64,000 nt of DNA, taken from positions 1-64,000 of the forward strand of contig JBIICI010000010.1 in assembly GCA_044238935.1 (NCBI GenBank), in the 5' to 3' direction. Of this stretch, positions 16,210 through 25,931 are shown piece after piece (the first letter of the stretch is position 1; each line of letters opens with the position of its first letter). The DNA comes from JBIICI01 sp044238935 (GTDB lineage: Bacteria; Pseudomonadota; Alphaproteobacteria; Micavibrionales; Micavibrionaceae). The notes beneath the pieces were generated by a model. That model was not told the origin of the DNA, made no database searches, and saw nothing but the letters and a program-made list of their open reading frames with translations. The position numbers were made by a program, and so were the translations under genes.

Positions 16210-17685
16210 ATGACAATAGATACACAATACCCACAAAAAGATATTGACCCCAAAATTATAATTTCCCCTCTTACTCTTGATGAAGTGGGGAGCGTTTCTA
16301 TCATTGATGATACACAAGATGATGATGATGACATAACGCCCATTATTGGCTTAAGCGATATTATCATCGCCCAGATCATTGAGGCTTATGATGTTGAGGA
16401 TTTAAAAGGCATTTCCGCCTGTATCAACCCTTTATCCATTCCAGATCGCGCCGAATTATTACAAAAATTGCCGCAACCTATTATGAAATCCCTGTTGCGC
16501 GATGTGGGACATTTTTTTAATGCGGATGTTTTTGCAGAATTGGATAATAATTTCCGTTGCCCTGTTGTCGAAAACATGCAACCAGAAAAAATCGCAGAGA
16601 TTTTATCCGAGCTGGATACAGATGACGCGCTGCATTTGATTGAGGATTTAGAAGAAGATTTACAACGCCAAATCATGCGCCATTTGTCAGCGCGCCTTCG
16701 TGTCGCCTTGGAACAAGGTCTTGATTACCCTGAGGAAAGCGCAGGGCGATTGATGCAACGCGAATTTGTGGCCGTTCCACAATTTTGGACAGTGGGCAAA
16801 GCCATTGATTATTTGCGAGAGGCCTCCGAAACCTTACCCTATGAATTTTCAGACGTGTATGTGATTGACCCTTTGTACCATGTGCAAGGCAGCATTCCCC
16901 TTAATCGCCTTATTCGCAGTAAACGCTCCGTGCGCCTTGTTGATATTACAGAAGAAATTTGCAATATCATCAATGCCGATATGGATCAGGAAGATGTCGC
17001 CTATATTTTCCGTCGTAACGATATTTCATCCGCCCCTGTTATTGATGATAATCAGCGCATCATCGGGGTGATTACCATTGATGACGTGATCGATGTTATT
17101 GATAATGAGGCCAGCGAAGACTTGCTTTTATTAGGGGGGGTTGAACAAAACGACTTTCACGATAATCTATGGTGGACAACTTATCAGCGCTTTCGTTGGC
17201 TATTTATCAATTTATTAACCGCAATTTTAGCATCCGTTGTGATTTCATTTTTTGATGCCACTATTGAACGCTTGGTTGCTTTGGCTGTGCTGATGCCGAT
17301 TGTGGCCTCAATGGGTGGGAACGCAGGCACACAGGCCATGACAGTTGCCGTGCGCGCGCTTTCAATGCGCGATATATCCGCCATTAACACAAAACGCTTG
17401 ATTGCCAAAGAAGTCCTTGTGGGGATGCTCAACGGCTCTGCCTTTGCTATTTTAATAGGGTCATTGACTTGTTTTTGGTTTCATGATTTAAAACTAGGAT
17501 TAGTTATTGGCGCGGCGATGATTACCAATTTATTTGTTGCTGGATTATGCGGATCAGGGATTCCGATTTTACTCTCTCGCATGGGGAGCGACCCTGCTGT
17601 GTCCTCATCTGTTTTATTAACAACGGCCACTGATATTATTGGATTTATGGCTTTTTTAGGCCTTGCAACATTATTTTTAATATAA
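16210..17685 (+). CDS. mgtE: Magnesium transporter MgtE
   Basis: This 491-residue protein has an N-terminal superhelical MgtE_N domain (about 75-180, AEILSELDTDDALHLIEDLEEDLQRQIMRHL), a CBS pair (about 185-310, with VPQFWTVGKAIDYLRE and SSAPVIDDNQRIIGVITIDDVIDV), a plug helix and a five-helix membrane domain. The membrane domain contains the pore signature MGGNAGTQAM. Cytosolic Mg2+ binding by the N and CBS domains gates the channel in the family. It has a clear Shine-Dalgarno (GGGAG) and no recognisable M-box leader in the 63 bp between the preceding terminator and the start. Confidence 0.95.
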   Translation: MTIDTQYPQKDIDPKIIISPLTLDEVGSVSIIDDTQDDDDDITPIIGLSDIIIAQIIEAYDVEDLKGISACINPLSIPDRAELLQKLPQPIMKSLLRDVGHFFNADVFAELDNNFRCPVVENMQPEKIAEILSELDTDDALHLIEDLEEDLQRQIMRHLSARLRVALEQGLDYPEESAGRLMQREFVAVPQFWTVGKAIDYLREASETLPYEFSDVYVIDPLYHVQGSIPLNRLIRSKRSVRLVDITEEICNIINADMDQEDVAYIFRRNDISSAPVIDDNQRIIGVITIDDVIDVIDNEASEDLLLLGGVEQNDFHDNLWWTTYQRFRWLFINLLTAILASVVISFFDATIERLVALAVLMPIVASMGGNAGTQAMTVAVRALSMRDISAINTKRLIAKEVLVGMLNGSAFAILIGSLTCFWFHDLKLGLVIGAAMITNLFVAGLCGSGIPILLSRMGSDPAVSSSVLLTTATDIIGFMAFLGLATLFLI

Positions 17686-17694
17686 CATAATACA

Positions 17695-19659
17695 ATGACA
17701 AAAAAGCATAAATACTCTTCCCATGGCCCCTCTTACCACCAAGGGAATCATTTCTTTTTTAGCATTAGTCGCTTTTTATTCTTAAGCGGACTATGGGGAA
17801 CAATTTTATTGATTGGTATTTTAGCATGGCACGCACGCGATCTGCCTGCGATTGTACGCAATGCCAAAAAAGAGGTCAAGCCCGCGATTATTGTCAAAGC
17901 CGTTGATGGCAGCTTTTTAGCACAATACGGCAATAAAACCCAAGATCAAGTTCACGGCAAACAAATCCCCGATCATTTGGTGCAAGCGATTTTAAGCATC
18001 GAAGATCAGCGTTTTTATCATCATTTTGGCATTGACCCGATTGGCATTGCGCGCGCGATGGTTATTAATTTGATCAAACGTGATTACGTCCAAGGCGGAT
18101 CAACATTAACACAACAGCTGGCAAAAAACCAATTTTTAAGCCCTGAGCGCACCCTATCCCGTAAAATCCAAGAGGCCATGCTTGCCATATGGCTGGATGC
18201 CACCTTAAGCAAAGAAGAGATTTTGAATCACTATATCAACCAAGTCTATATGGGCAATGGTATTTATGGTATGGGATCAGCGGCGAAACGGTATTTTCAA
18301 AAAGACCTTGCGGATATTAATATTCGTGAGGCCGCGATATTAGCAGGCATGCTCAAAGCGCCCTCAACATACAACCCGATCAATAGCTTACCCAAGGCAA
18401 AAAAGCGTGCCGATTTGGTTTTAAAGGCCATGCTGGATCAAAAAGCATTTGATAAAAAACATTATAAAATCTATCAGCAACAACCCATTAATATAACCCC
18501 AGCCAATTTTGCCCAAGATACATCCGTGCGTTATTTCACCGATTGGATCATGGATGATGTCGCCAAGATGATTGATCACACACAACAAGATTTGGTGATT
18601 TACACCACTTTAAATCCTGTTGCCCAGAAAATTACGAACAAAGCCCTGCAAGATACCATCAAAAACAATCAAAACCGTAAAATATCACAAGGCGCAATGA
18701 TTGTGATCAATCGCAACGGCGCTGTTCAGTCCATGGTGGGTGGTGTTGATTATAGCCAAAGCCAATTTAATCGCGCAACCCAAGCCAAACGTCAGGTAGG
18801 CTCAACTTTTAAACCGATTGTCTATCTCACCGCTTATGAACAAGGCTACACGCCTAATCAAATGATATTGGATGCGCCTTTGAAAATTGGTGGCTATTCC
18901 CCTGAAAATTTTGATGGGGATTATCGCGGCGAAGTCAGTTTAGATACGGCGCTCACCAATTCCCTAAATACCGCCACAATCCGCCTGTTGCAACAGGTTG
19001 GTATTAATAGCACCATCAAAACAGCGCGGCGCGGCGGCATTGAATCGCCATTGAACAAAGATTTAAGCATGGGACTGGGCAGCAGCGATTCCTCGTTGCT
19101 TGAAATGGTCAGTTTTTACCATATGGTCAATAATAATGGCATGACGATCCCCCCCTATGGACTCTTGAAAATCACGGATACAAAGGGACATGTGATTTAT
19201 GAACGCCCCCATGATATTTTTTATCACCGTGGCGCCAGCGTAAATGCCGTTTCTTTGTTAAAAGAATCCCTAAGGCATGTCATACAATATGGCACAGGGA
19301 TAGGAGCGCGTTTATATAATGGCGTTCCTGTTTACGGCAAAACAGGCACATCACAAAATTATCATGATGCATGGTTTATGGGCTTTACCGATGATTATAC
19401 CGCAGGCGTATGGGTTGGCAATGATAATAACAGCAATATGAAACGCGTCACAGGTGGATCAATCCCAGCCACGATTTGGCGCCAAACATTGGATGGCATT
19501 TATTTAGATTCCCCACAAAGACGGTATAGCCCCATTGCCCCTGCAATCACAGCCCCTCTTCCCACGCAAACCCCTACCTCACAAGAAACTGAGGAAAGCA
19601 TCATTCCCAGCTTTCAATCGTTAATGCAATCTTTGATAAAAGATGATGAAACGCATTGA
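17695..19659 (+). CDS. Bifunctional penicillin-binding protein 1A
   Basis: This 654-residue class A PBP has one membrane anchor (about 24-46) and a GT51 glycosyltransferase domain with SIEDQRFYHHFGID (catalytic Glu103) and GGSTLTQQLAKN. Its transpeptidase domain carries STFK (Ser370 nucleophile, Lys373), SLN (Ser423-Asn425) and KTGTS (Lys549). It is shorter than E. coli PBP1A and lacks the ODD domain, as in PbpC/1A-like alphaproteobacterial enzymes. It polymerises and crosslinks peptidoglycan. It begins 9 bp after mgtE, so the two are probably cotranscribed; the LppC-like lipoprotein gene nearby could encode its activator. Confidence 0.92.
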   Translation: MTKKHKYSSHGPSYHQGNHFFFSISRFLFLSGLWGTILLIGILAWHARDLPAIVRNAKKEVKPAIIVKAVDGSFLAQYGNKTQDQVHGKQIPDHLVQAILSIEDQRFYHHFGIDPIGIARAMVINLIKRDYVQGGSTLTQQLAKNQFLSPERTLSRKIQEAMLAIWLDATLSKEEILNHYINQVYMGNGIYGMGSAAKRYFQKDLADINIREAAILAGMLKAPSTYNPINSLPKAKKRADLVLKAMLDQKAFDKKHYKIYQQQPINITPANFAQDTSVRYFTDWIMDDVAKMIDHTQQDLVIYTTLNPVAQKITNKALQDTIKNNQNRKISQGAMIVINRNGAVQSMVGGVDYSQSQFNRATQAKRQVGSTFKPIVYLTAYEQGYTPNQMILDAPLKIGGYSPENFDGDYRGEVSLDTALTNSLNTATIRLLQQVGINSTIKTARRGGIESPLNKDLSMGLGSSDSSLLEMVSFYHMVNNNGMTIPPYGLLKITDTKGHVIYERPHDIFYHRGASVNAVSLLKESLRHVIQYGTGIGARLYNGVPVYGKTGTSQNYHDAWFMGFTDDYTAGVWVGNDNNSNMKRVTGGSIPATIWRQTLDGIYLDSPQRRYSPIAPAITAPLPTQTPTSQETEESIIPSFQSLMQSLIKDDETH

Positions 19660-19661
19660 GA

Positions 19662-19768
19662 TTGCATAGATCGATTTCCCCCATCGCCGTCATGCCGTGC
19701 TTATAGGCGGGAGACGATTCTTCGTGCGGGATTAACAAAAAATACGCAAAAATCAATCCATGCAACAA
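19662..19768. repeat. Short palindromic TIR element, copy A (internally deleted)
   Basis: TTGCATAGATCGATTT at 19662-19677 is matched by the reverse complement of 19750-19765 (14 of 16 bases). Inside are fragments of the family's hairpin (CGTCATGCCGTG), CTTATAGGCGGGAG and the GATTCTTCGTGCGGGATTAAC tail. It begins 3 bp after the PBP1A stop codon. Confidence 0.6.
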
Positions 19769-19855
19769 CACACACCCGACACGCAATCTTTTGATCATGA
19801 CCTTTTTTACAAAATAACCTCACGCAAAGGCGCTAAGATTAAGCCTCCCCATCGC

Positions 19856-19967
19856 CGTCATGCCGTGCCCCGACACGGCATCTCAGGCTTATAGGCGGGA
19901 GTGACGTCATAAAGCAGGGAAATAGACCGAATGATATAATCATTATTTTTGATCTATACAACACGCC
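19856..19967. repeat. Short palindromic TIR element, copy B
   Basis: It contains the hairpin TGCCGTG/CACGGCA (19861-19880), then TCTCAGGCTTATAGGCGGGAG. The right end TTTTGATCTATACAACACGCC (from 19947) matches the other copies. The right end abuts the flagellin terminator. The second family hairpin is missing. Confidence 0.55.
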
Positions 19968-19975
19968 CCCCACAA

Positions 19976-20003
19976 AAAAAGCCAGCGTTTCCGCTGGCTT
20001 TTT
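19976..20003 (-). terminator. Terminator of the flagellin gene
   Basis: GCCAGCG (19981-19987), loop TTTC, CGCTGGC (19992-19998), flanked by A and T runs so that it can work in both directions. It lies 25 bp past the flagellin stop codon on the minus strand. Confidence 0.88.
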
Positions 20004-20028
20004 GTATTGTTTGTATCTTCTATACAAA

Positions 20029-21753
20029 TTAGAATAGTCGTAAAACAGCCTGTTGTGACTGAGACGCCAAGGACAAGGAGGTAACCCCCAACTGCTGTCT
20101 GGTCTGTAAGGATAGCAATCTTGCGCCTTCTTCGTTTTGGTCAGCAATGGTCAGTTTATCTGCCCCTTCTTGAAGGTTACTAATCGTATTCTTCGTAAAG
20201 TCTTGACGGGTCTGAATGATAGACAAATCGTTGGCAATCGATGATCCAAAGCTACGAACCTTTGTCAACGCATCACGGATAGCAGAAACAGAACCAACAA
20301 TTGTTGTTTCAGAGGAGAAGTCAGCTTCTTTGATGCCCAATCCTTCTGCTGTAAAGGTCACACCTTCGGTTTTCAGCTTACTGGTACGGTCGGCATTGAA
20401 ATTTGTTTCCAGATCATCACCCTTCAACAAATTCACCCCACGATATCCTGCGTCAGTGACCAATTGGTCGATCTGCGTACGAATATTGTTAAAGTCATTC
20501 TCATAATCTTCCAACTCAGCGGCGGCAGATCCAAAGCGAATAACCTCCTCAAAGCTGTTTGTTTGACCGTTTAGGATGTTATCAAAAGTTCTGGTCCCGA
20601 AACCAAAGTTAGCATCATCTGTGGCTGTGTTTGACTCCAAACCAATTGTGATGTCTTGCACAGAGTCACTGAGGCGTTCAATCTCAATTTCTCCCGTTGC
20701 ATCATTATAGCCGGCCTTGATTTGCGTTTTCAACGCATCATTATTATTGATTGAGTCAATAAAACTTTGAATTGTTGCACCAGATAACTCAACTGTTTGT
20801 GAAGAACCACCGTTAATGGCAATTTCAAACTCATCCGCGGCGTTATCTAAAGCGGCGAACAATGTCACTGTTTTATCATCACCATTCACCAATCCTGTCA
20901 ATGCATCACTGCGTGAAGCCACACGATCTGCTGTATTATTGTACAATTTGAAGGATTTGATCTTACTGCTGGCAGATGCGGTAATCTCGACCTGATTGTT
21001 GGCAGCTGCATTTTCTCCAACTGCACGGGCTTGTCCACCAAAACCTAAAGCAGAAGCAAAAGCAAGGTTTGTTGCATCGGTATTATCCGCCGCGTTAAAG
21101 TTGATGTTCAAATCACCCCCATTTAACGTTTTGATCTCCAGCTGACCTTTGTCGTTCAACTTCGCCTCAAGAATCGGAACATCCCCCGTATCCGTATCGG
21201 CACGAAGACCATTCAATTTATTCAACAGATCATCAATCCCATCACCATCAGCAATCGTAATGTTCGCTGTTGTATCGGAGGCACCTGATGTATCGAAGTC
21301 AATTAATGTACCTGGATTTTTAGGATCTGTGATCTGGATAATCAATTCATCTGTATCGGTAATCCCCGGAACGGTTGCCCCCAAATCGTCAATACCACGC
21401 AAATTGGCGTTTCCGACGATTTTCGCCTGTGTACCGCCTTTGTTGATTGCCTCACGGGCGTTTTCAACAACCGCATCAGCTTGTTCAACCAATTTGGTCA
21501 ATGATGTAATACCCGCATCAGCTTGTTTTAAGGTTTGAATTGACTGACCAATTCCGTCCAACAAACGACTTAAATCACCAGCACGGTTGTTTAAGGATTG
21601 CGCAGAGAAGAAGTTCTGTGGATTATCAAGAGCGGAGTTAACTTTCCGTCCTGTCGCCAGTTTAAACTGGGTTTCATCGATCAAAGATTGGGTTTTTTGT
21701 AAAGAATTCAAATTTGACCGCAAGGCTGCGGTTAATACGACATCATTCGACAT
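20029..21753 (-). CDS. Flagellin
   Basis: This 574-residue protein has conserved flagellin ends: N-terminal D0/D1 helices (LRSNLNSLQKTQSLIDETQFKLATGRKVNSALDNP) and the C-terminal D1/D0 segment ending LSLASQSQQAVLRLF. The N-terminal form is that of Rhodospirillales-like alphaproteobacterial flagellins, not of E. coli FliC. The variable middle (about 130-430) is long, acidic and Asp/Asn/Thr rich with IN-type repeats, giving large surface domains D2/D3. A Shine-Dalgarno AAGGAA precedes the ATG, and the leader has a short hairpin (ATAGGC/GCCTAT, about 21787-21804). No other flagellar gene is nearby, so the structural operons must be elsewhere. Confidence 0.93.
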   Translation of the reverse strand: MSNDVVLTAALRSNLNSLQKTQSLIDETQFKLATGRKVNSALDNPQNFFSAQSLNNRAGDLSRLLDGIGQSIQTLKQADAGITSLTKLVEQADAVVENAREAINKGGTQAKIVGNANLRGIDDLGATVPGITDTDELIIQITDPKNPGTLIDFDTSGASDTTANITIADGDGIDDLLNKLNGLRADTDTGDVPILEAKLNDKGQLEIKTLNGGDLNINFNAADNTDATNLAFASALGFGGQARAVGENAAANNQVEITASASSKIKSFKLYNNTADRVASRSDALTGLVNGDDKTVTLFAALDNAADEFEIAINGGSSQTVELSGATIQSFIDSINNNDALKTQIKAGYNDATGEIEIERLSDSVQDITIGLESNTATDDANFGFGTRTFDNILNGQTNSFEEVIRFGSAAAELEDYENDFNNIRTQIDQLVTDAGYRGVNLLKGDDLETNFNADRTSKLKTEGVTFTAEGLGIKEADFSSETTIVGSVSAIRDALTKVRSFGSSIANDLSIIQTRQDFTKNTISNLQEGADKLTIADQNEEGARLLSLQTRQQLGVTSLSLASQSQQAVLRLF

Positions 21754-21867
21754 AAAAATGTTCCTTTTCCTAAGGTTAATATAATAGGCATTCCCGCCTA
21801 TCTTTTTATACTATATCATAAGTTTTAAAATTTGTTTAATTTTTTTTGCATGTGATCTGAAAAAAAT

Positions 21868-22026
21868 TTATGGATCGATTTATAGGGAGGGTGGTGACGC
21901 TCCCCCACCGCTGTCATGCCACGCCCCGACACGGAATCTCAGGCTTATAGGCGAGAGATGCCGGATCACGTCCGGCATGACGATTCTTGGTGCTGGATTA
22001 ACAAAAAAATACTCAAAAAATATCTT
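21868..22026. repeat. Short palindromic TIR element, copy C
   Basis: It runs from a degenerate end TTATGGATCGATTT (21868-21881) through the first hairpin, GCTTATAGGCGAGA and the second hairpin TGCCGGA-TCACG-TCCGGCA. It continues into the GATTCTTGGTGCTGGATTAAC tail and an A-rich end. It is the most complete example of the two-hairpin body. Confidence 0.6.
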
Positions 22027-22034
22027 TATCAAAC

Positions 22035-22163
22035 TATTTTTTGAACCAAAAAGGGCACGAAGTGCAGATAAGTTTCACTAAGAAAATCATGCTTTCCTTA
22101 AGTTTTCTAAAAATCCTTAGAGCTCTTACAGATCCCTTAGTGCACCTTAGTGGTTCTCAGGTT
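22035..22163. repeat. Degenerate inverted repeat of the CACTAAG/CTTAGTG type
   Basis: The left part has AACCAAAAAGGGCACGAAGTGC and CACTAAG; the right part has AGTGCACCTTAGTGGTT. They are in inverted orientation around an AT-rich centre. This resembles the widespread noncoding repeats with CACTAAG-rich arms found in many bacterial genomes. No convincing gene lies in this 540-bp gap between flagellin and gap; it is filled by this repeat and element copies C and D. Confidence 0.4.
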
Positions 22164-22196
22164 GCGCAGTCCTATCCAATCAATATCTACCTTATA

Positions 22197-22268
22197 CGTC
22201 ATGCCGTGCCCCGACACGGCATCTCAGGCTTATAGGCGAGATGCCGGATCACGTCCGGCATGACGATT
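22197..22268. repeat. Short palindromic element, copy D (body only)
   Basis: It holds both hairpins (TGCCGTG/CACGGCA and TGCCGGA/TCCGGCA) and the connecting GGCTTATAGGCGAGA, but lacks recognisable terminal repeats. It lies 25 bp downstream of the gap stop codon and could serve as its transcription terminator. Confidence 0.6.
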
Positions 22269-22293
22269 CCGCTTTACAAATTTATATACGATT

Positions 22294-23304
22294 TTAAGCG
22301 GCTTTATCCATTTTCGCCGCTGTATCCAGCATGCGGTTTGAAAAACCCCATTCATTGTCATACCAGCTCATGACACGGACGAATGTGCCACTGGTGACTT
22401 TTGTCCCCTCTAAGGAGAAGATTGATGAATGTGGGTTATGGTTAAAGTCTGTGGATACTAAAGGAATATCATAGCAATCCAAGATGCCTTTTAATGAACC
22501 CTTAACCGCGTCTTTGATCGCATTATTGATCTCATCCACGCTTGTGGCGCGGGAGGATACAAATTTGAAATCCACCAAAGATACGTTAGGGGTTGGCACA
22601 CGGATCGCGACGCCGTCCAATTTACCGTTTAGTTCAGGCAAGACTTTGCCCACGGCTTTGGCTGCGCCTGTTGATGTTGGGATCATGTTAACCGCCGCCG
22701 CACGGGCACGGTGTAGATCGCTGTGCATTGTATCCACAGTGCGCTGATCGCCAGTATAGCTGTGAATGGTCGTCATAAAACCATGCTCAATACCAATTGT
22801 TTTATGCAAGACCGCCGCCACAGGGGCTAAACAGTTTGTTGTACAAGACGCATTGGATACGATTTTGTGATCCTTTGTTAAATTGTCACAGTTTACACCG
22901 TACACAACGGTGATGTCTTCGTCGGTTGCTGGAGCGGAAATCAAGACTTTCTTTGCACCTGCGTTAAGGTGTTTTTGCGCATCAGAACGTTTTGTGAAAA
23001 TACCTGAACATTCTGCCACAATATCAATATTCATCGCACCCCATGGTAGGGCTTCAGGATTGCGCTCTTGTGTCACTTTGATTTTATGACCGCTAACGAC
23101 TAAAATATCCGTACCTTCGACAGAAACATCATAAGGGAACACGCCATGCACAGAATCATATTTCAACAAATGTGCGTTGGTGTTTAAATCTGCCAAATCA
23201 TTGATGGCAACGATTTCGACATCCTTGCGCCCTGATTCAATCCACGCCCGCAAAACCAAGCGACCAATACGCCCAAATCCGTTAATTGCGATTTTTGTTG
23301 CCAT
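22294..23304 (-). CDS. gap: Glyceraldehyde-3-phosphate dehydrogenase
   Basis: This 336-residue protein has an N-terminal Rossmann domain (AINGFGRIGRLVLRA), the catalytic segment SNASCTTNCLAP with Cys154, and the substrate-binding region ATSVDEINNAI. It oxidises glyceraldehyde-3-phosphate to 1,3-bisphosphoglycerate with NAD+; the residue after the Rossmann motif (AINDLAD, Asp) fits NAD preference. It lies 37 bp downstream of transketolase on the same strand, a pairing common in alphaproteobacteria that links the pentose-phosphate pathway with glycolysis. Confidence 0.97.
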   Translation of the reverse strand: MATKIAINGFGRIGRLVLRAWIESGRKDVEIVAINDLADLNTNAHLLKYDSVHGVFPYDVSVEGTDILVVSGHKIKVTQERNPEALPWGAMNIDIVAECSGIFTKRSDAQKHLNAGAKKVLISAPATDEDITVVYGVNCDNLTKDHKIVSNASCTTNCLAPVAAVLHKTIGIEHGFMTTIHSYTGDQRTVDTMHSDLHRARAAAVNMIPTSTGAAKAVGKVLPELNGKLDGVAIRVPTPNVSLVDFKFVSSRATSVDEINNAIKDAVKGSLKGILDCYDIPLVSTDFNHNPHSSIFSLEGTKVTSGTFVRVMSWYDNEWGFSNRMLDTAAKMDKAA

Positions 23305-23341
23305 CTTATAATCTCCTTTTTCAAAAATTTATGCCTTTGTT

Positions 23342-25348
23342 TTACGCTTTTTTTAAAGAGGCTTCAAGTGTTTTTACAACCTCATCCGCGGTTATTTTGA
23401 AATAATCATAAAGCTGATCCGCAGGCGCAGATGCGCCGAATCCGTTCATGCCGATAAAGATTCCATCGTGCCCAATCCATTCATACCAAGGCTGGGCTAT
23501 GGCGGCTTCGATGGCGATTTTGATGACCCCTGCTCCGCCTAAAACGTGATCTTGATAGGCTTTATCAGTTTGACGGAATAGCTCCATTGAGGGGACGGAT
23601 ACGACATTGACCGCGATATTTTTAGCGGCTAGTTTTTCTTGTGCCTCCATCGCCAATCCGACCTCTGATCCGCTTGCCATTAAGACTGCCACAGGGTTTT
23701 TGACTTCCGATAAGATATAAGCCCCTTTCGCGCTTAAATTTTCAGATAATTTTTTGGTGCGCAATAACGGCACGTTTTGGCGTGTTAGGGAAATCACGGA
23801 CGGCGTTTCCTTGGATGATAATGCCAACGCCCAACATTCGGCGACCTCCACAGGATCGGCGGGGCGGAATGTGTAGAGATTGGGAATGGCGCGTAAGGCA
23901 GATAAATGCTCAACAGGTTGATGCGTGGGCCCGTCTTCACCCAATCCAATCGAATCATGCGTCATGACATAAATCACGCGCTGTTTCATCAAGGCGGATA
24001 GACGAATGGAGGGGCGGCAATAATCGCTAAAAGAGAGGAATGTGCCGCTGTATGGAATAATCCCGCCGTGCAACGCCATGCCGTTCATGATCGCTGCCAT
24101 GCCATGTTCGCGCACGCCGTAATGGATATATTGCCCGTCATAATTTTCCTTGGATACAGGCTTAATATTTTTGGTTTTTGTATTCACTGATCCTGTTAAA
24201 TCGGCTGATCCGCCGATAAGCTGTGGGAAATTGGGGATCAAATGTTCCAGCACCATGCCCGATGCGGCGCGTGTGGCGACAACGGATTTTTTCTCTAAAA
24301 ATTCACTAATCGCGTCATCAATGGATTGCTGCAAAAGTTTAGGGTCAGGATCGGTTTTATATTGTGCGTTAAACGCATCTTTATCGGAGGATTTTTCCAA
24401 ACGCTGCGTCCATGCGGTGACCTCATTTGCGCTGCGTTTGCCGGCATTTTGCCAATCGGTTAAAATATCGCTGGGGATTACAAAAGGTGCGTGATCCCAG
24501 CCTAAATTTTTCTTCGCCCCTGCCAATTCCTCTGCGCCTAAGGGGGAGCCGTGGGAGGATGATTTGCCCTGTTTTGTTGGCGCACCAAAGCCGATATGGG
24601 CTTTGCAGCGAATAAGGGTGGGTTTATCATGGGTTTTTGCAACCTTGATCGCATCATAAATCGCGGCATAATCATGCCCATCAATGGATAAAACCGCCCA
24701 ACCATAAGATTCATAACGCTTGGTGACATCTTCGGTAAAGGATAGATCCGTTGATCCATCAATCGTAATGCCATTATCATCATAGAGCACAATCAAACGG
24801 GATAGGTTTAAATGCCCTGCCAAGGAACAGGCCTCATGCGATACGCCTTCCATTAAATCGCCATCGCCACAAATCACATAGGTATAATGATCAACCAGAT
24901 CACTGCCGTAACGCTGATTTAAAATGCGCTCAGACAGCGCAAAGCCAACGGCACTCGAAATCCCCTGCCCCAAAGGCCCTGTGGTGATTTCAATGCCTGC
25001 ATGCTGTTCGACCTCAGGGTGACCTGCGGTAATCGAATGGAGCTGACGGAAATTTTTCAGATCATCCATCGAAATCGCCTCATAGCCTGTCATGTGCAAA
25101 ATGGAATAAAGGAGCATTGATCCATGCCCTGCGGAATGAATAAAGCGATCCCGATCAGCCCATAAAGGGTTTTTGGCATCAAATTTCAAAAAATGCGCAA
25201 ATAACACAGATGCAACATCCGCCATGCCCATTGGCATACCGGGATGCCCTGATTTTGCACGCTCCACCGCATCCATCGACAATGCCCGAACCGCATTTGC
25301 CATGTTTTTTAAAGTGGGAATGGGAAGTAAGGGTGCCGATTGTGTCAT
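23342..25348 (-). CDS. tkt: Transketolase
   Basis: This 668-residue protein has the thiamine-diphosphate motif region GDGDLMEGVSHEA in the N-terminal domain. The pyrimidine-binding domain contains YGVREHGMAAIMNGMALHGG with the catalytic-type Glu, and DSIGLGEDGPTHQPVEH. A C-terminal domain follows. Full length compared with the family (about 660). It interconverts C5, C3, C4, C6 and C7 sugar phosphates. It is upstream of gap and probably cotranscribed. The divergent folK gene begins about 100 bp from its start. Confidence 0.97.
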   Translation of the reverse strand: MTQSAPLLPIPTLKNMANAVRALSMDAVERAKSGHPGMPMGMADVASVLFAHFLKFDAKNPLWADRDRFIHSAGHGSMLLYSILHMTGYEAISMDDLKNFRQLHSITAGHPEVEQHAGIEITTGPLGQGISSAVGFALSERILNQRYGSDLVDHYTYVICGDGDLMEGVSHEACSLAGHLNLSRLIVLYDDNGITIDGSTDLSFTEDVTKRYESYGWAVLSIDGHDYAAIYDAIKVAKTHDKPTLIRCKAHIGFGAPTKQGKSSSHGSPLGAEELAGAKKNLGWDHAPFVIPSDILTDWQNAGKRSANEVTAWTQRLEKSSDKDAFNAQYKTDPDPKLLQQSIDDAISEFLEKKSVVATRAASGMVLEHLIPNFPQLIGGSADLTGSVNTKTKNIKPVSKENYDGQYIHYGVREHGMAAIMNGMALHGGIIPYSGTFLSFSDYCRPSIRLSALMKQRVIYVMTHDSIGLGEDGPTHQPVEHLSALRAIPNLYTFRPADPVEVAECWALALSSKETPSVISLTRQNVPLLRTKKLSENLSAKGAYILSEVKNPVAVLMASGSEVGLAMEAQEKLAAKNIAVNVVSVPSMELFRQTDKAYQDHVLGGAGVIKIAIEAAIAQPWYEWIGHDGIFIGMNGFGASAPADQLYDYFKITADEVVKTLEASLKKA

Positions 25349-25445
25349 GATGAATATCCGTCATTATATTGAAAAAAGAATCTGTTTTTATTGCGTTCTT
25401 TATGCCATGATTAGGCATCGTTGCCAAGAATGAATATAAAATGAA

Positions 25446-25931
25446 ATGAACGGAATCTTTGTCGCCCTTGGGTCAAATTTATCAGGAACGTACGCTTGCT
25501 CACAGGATGTTTTAAACAATGCCGTGGCAAAAATGCCCGTTTGTGTGGTGGCACAATCTCAATGGTGGCGCAGCGCCCCTGTGCCTGTATCGGATGATCC
25601 TGATTATATTAACGGCGTTATTCAATTGGATACAGATATTTCACCACGGGAATTGATGCAAATTTTATTGGATATTGAAATGGAATTTGGACGTATTCGC
25701 ACACACCAAAATGCGCCACGCATCCTTGATTTAGATTTAATCGCTTATGATAATCGCATTATGCACAAAGATGAATTTTTAATCTTACCGCATCCACGCA
25801 TGCATTTACGCGCCTTTGTTTTGCGGCCTTTGTTCGAAATTGCCCCCGATTGGGTGCATCCTGTTACAAAAGAATCGATTGCTGATCTCATACGCAACCT
25901 ATCCCCTGAACAGGTGGTGACACATGCCTAG
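25446..25931 (+). CDS. folK: 2-amino-4-hydroxy-6-hydroxymethyldihydropteridine pyrophosphokinase
   Basis: This 161-residue protein has the HPPK features: N-terminal FVALGSNLSG, WWRSAPVPVSDDPDYINGVI (the family's SxxYxTxPxxxxxQxxFxN region), and GRIRTHQNAPRILDLDLIAYD with the metal- and ATP-binding aspartates, then LPHPRMHLRAFVLRPLFEI. It transfers pyrophosphate from ATP to 6-hydroxymethyl-dihydropterin in folate synthesis. It overlaps the folP start by 8 bp, so the two are translationally coupled. No folB is present in the window. Confidence 0.95.
   Translation: MNGIFVALGSNLSGTYACSQDVLNNAVAKMPVCVVAQSQWWRSAPVPVSDDPDYINGVIQLDTDISPRELMQILLDIEMEFGRIRTHQNAPRILDLDLIAYDNRIMHKDEFLILPHPRMHLRAFVLRPLFEIAPDWVHPVTKESIADLIRNLSPEQVVTHA

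Noticed and set aside
22041..22235. 64-residue plus-strand ORF between flagellin and gap
   Set aside because: It consists of the degenerate inverted repeat and palindromic element D, with no ribosome binding site of note.
19662..22268. Repeat cluster considered as a CRISPR array
   Set aside because: Repeats are not regularly spaced and carry hairpins plus terminal repeats; no unique spacers and no cas genes.
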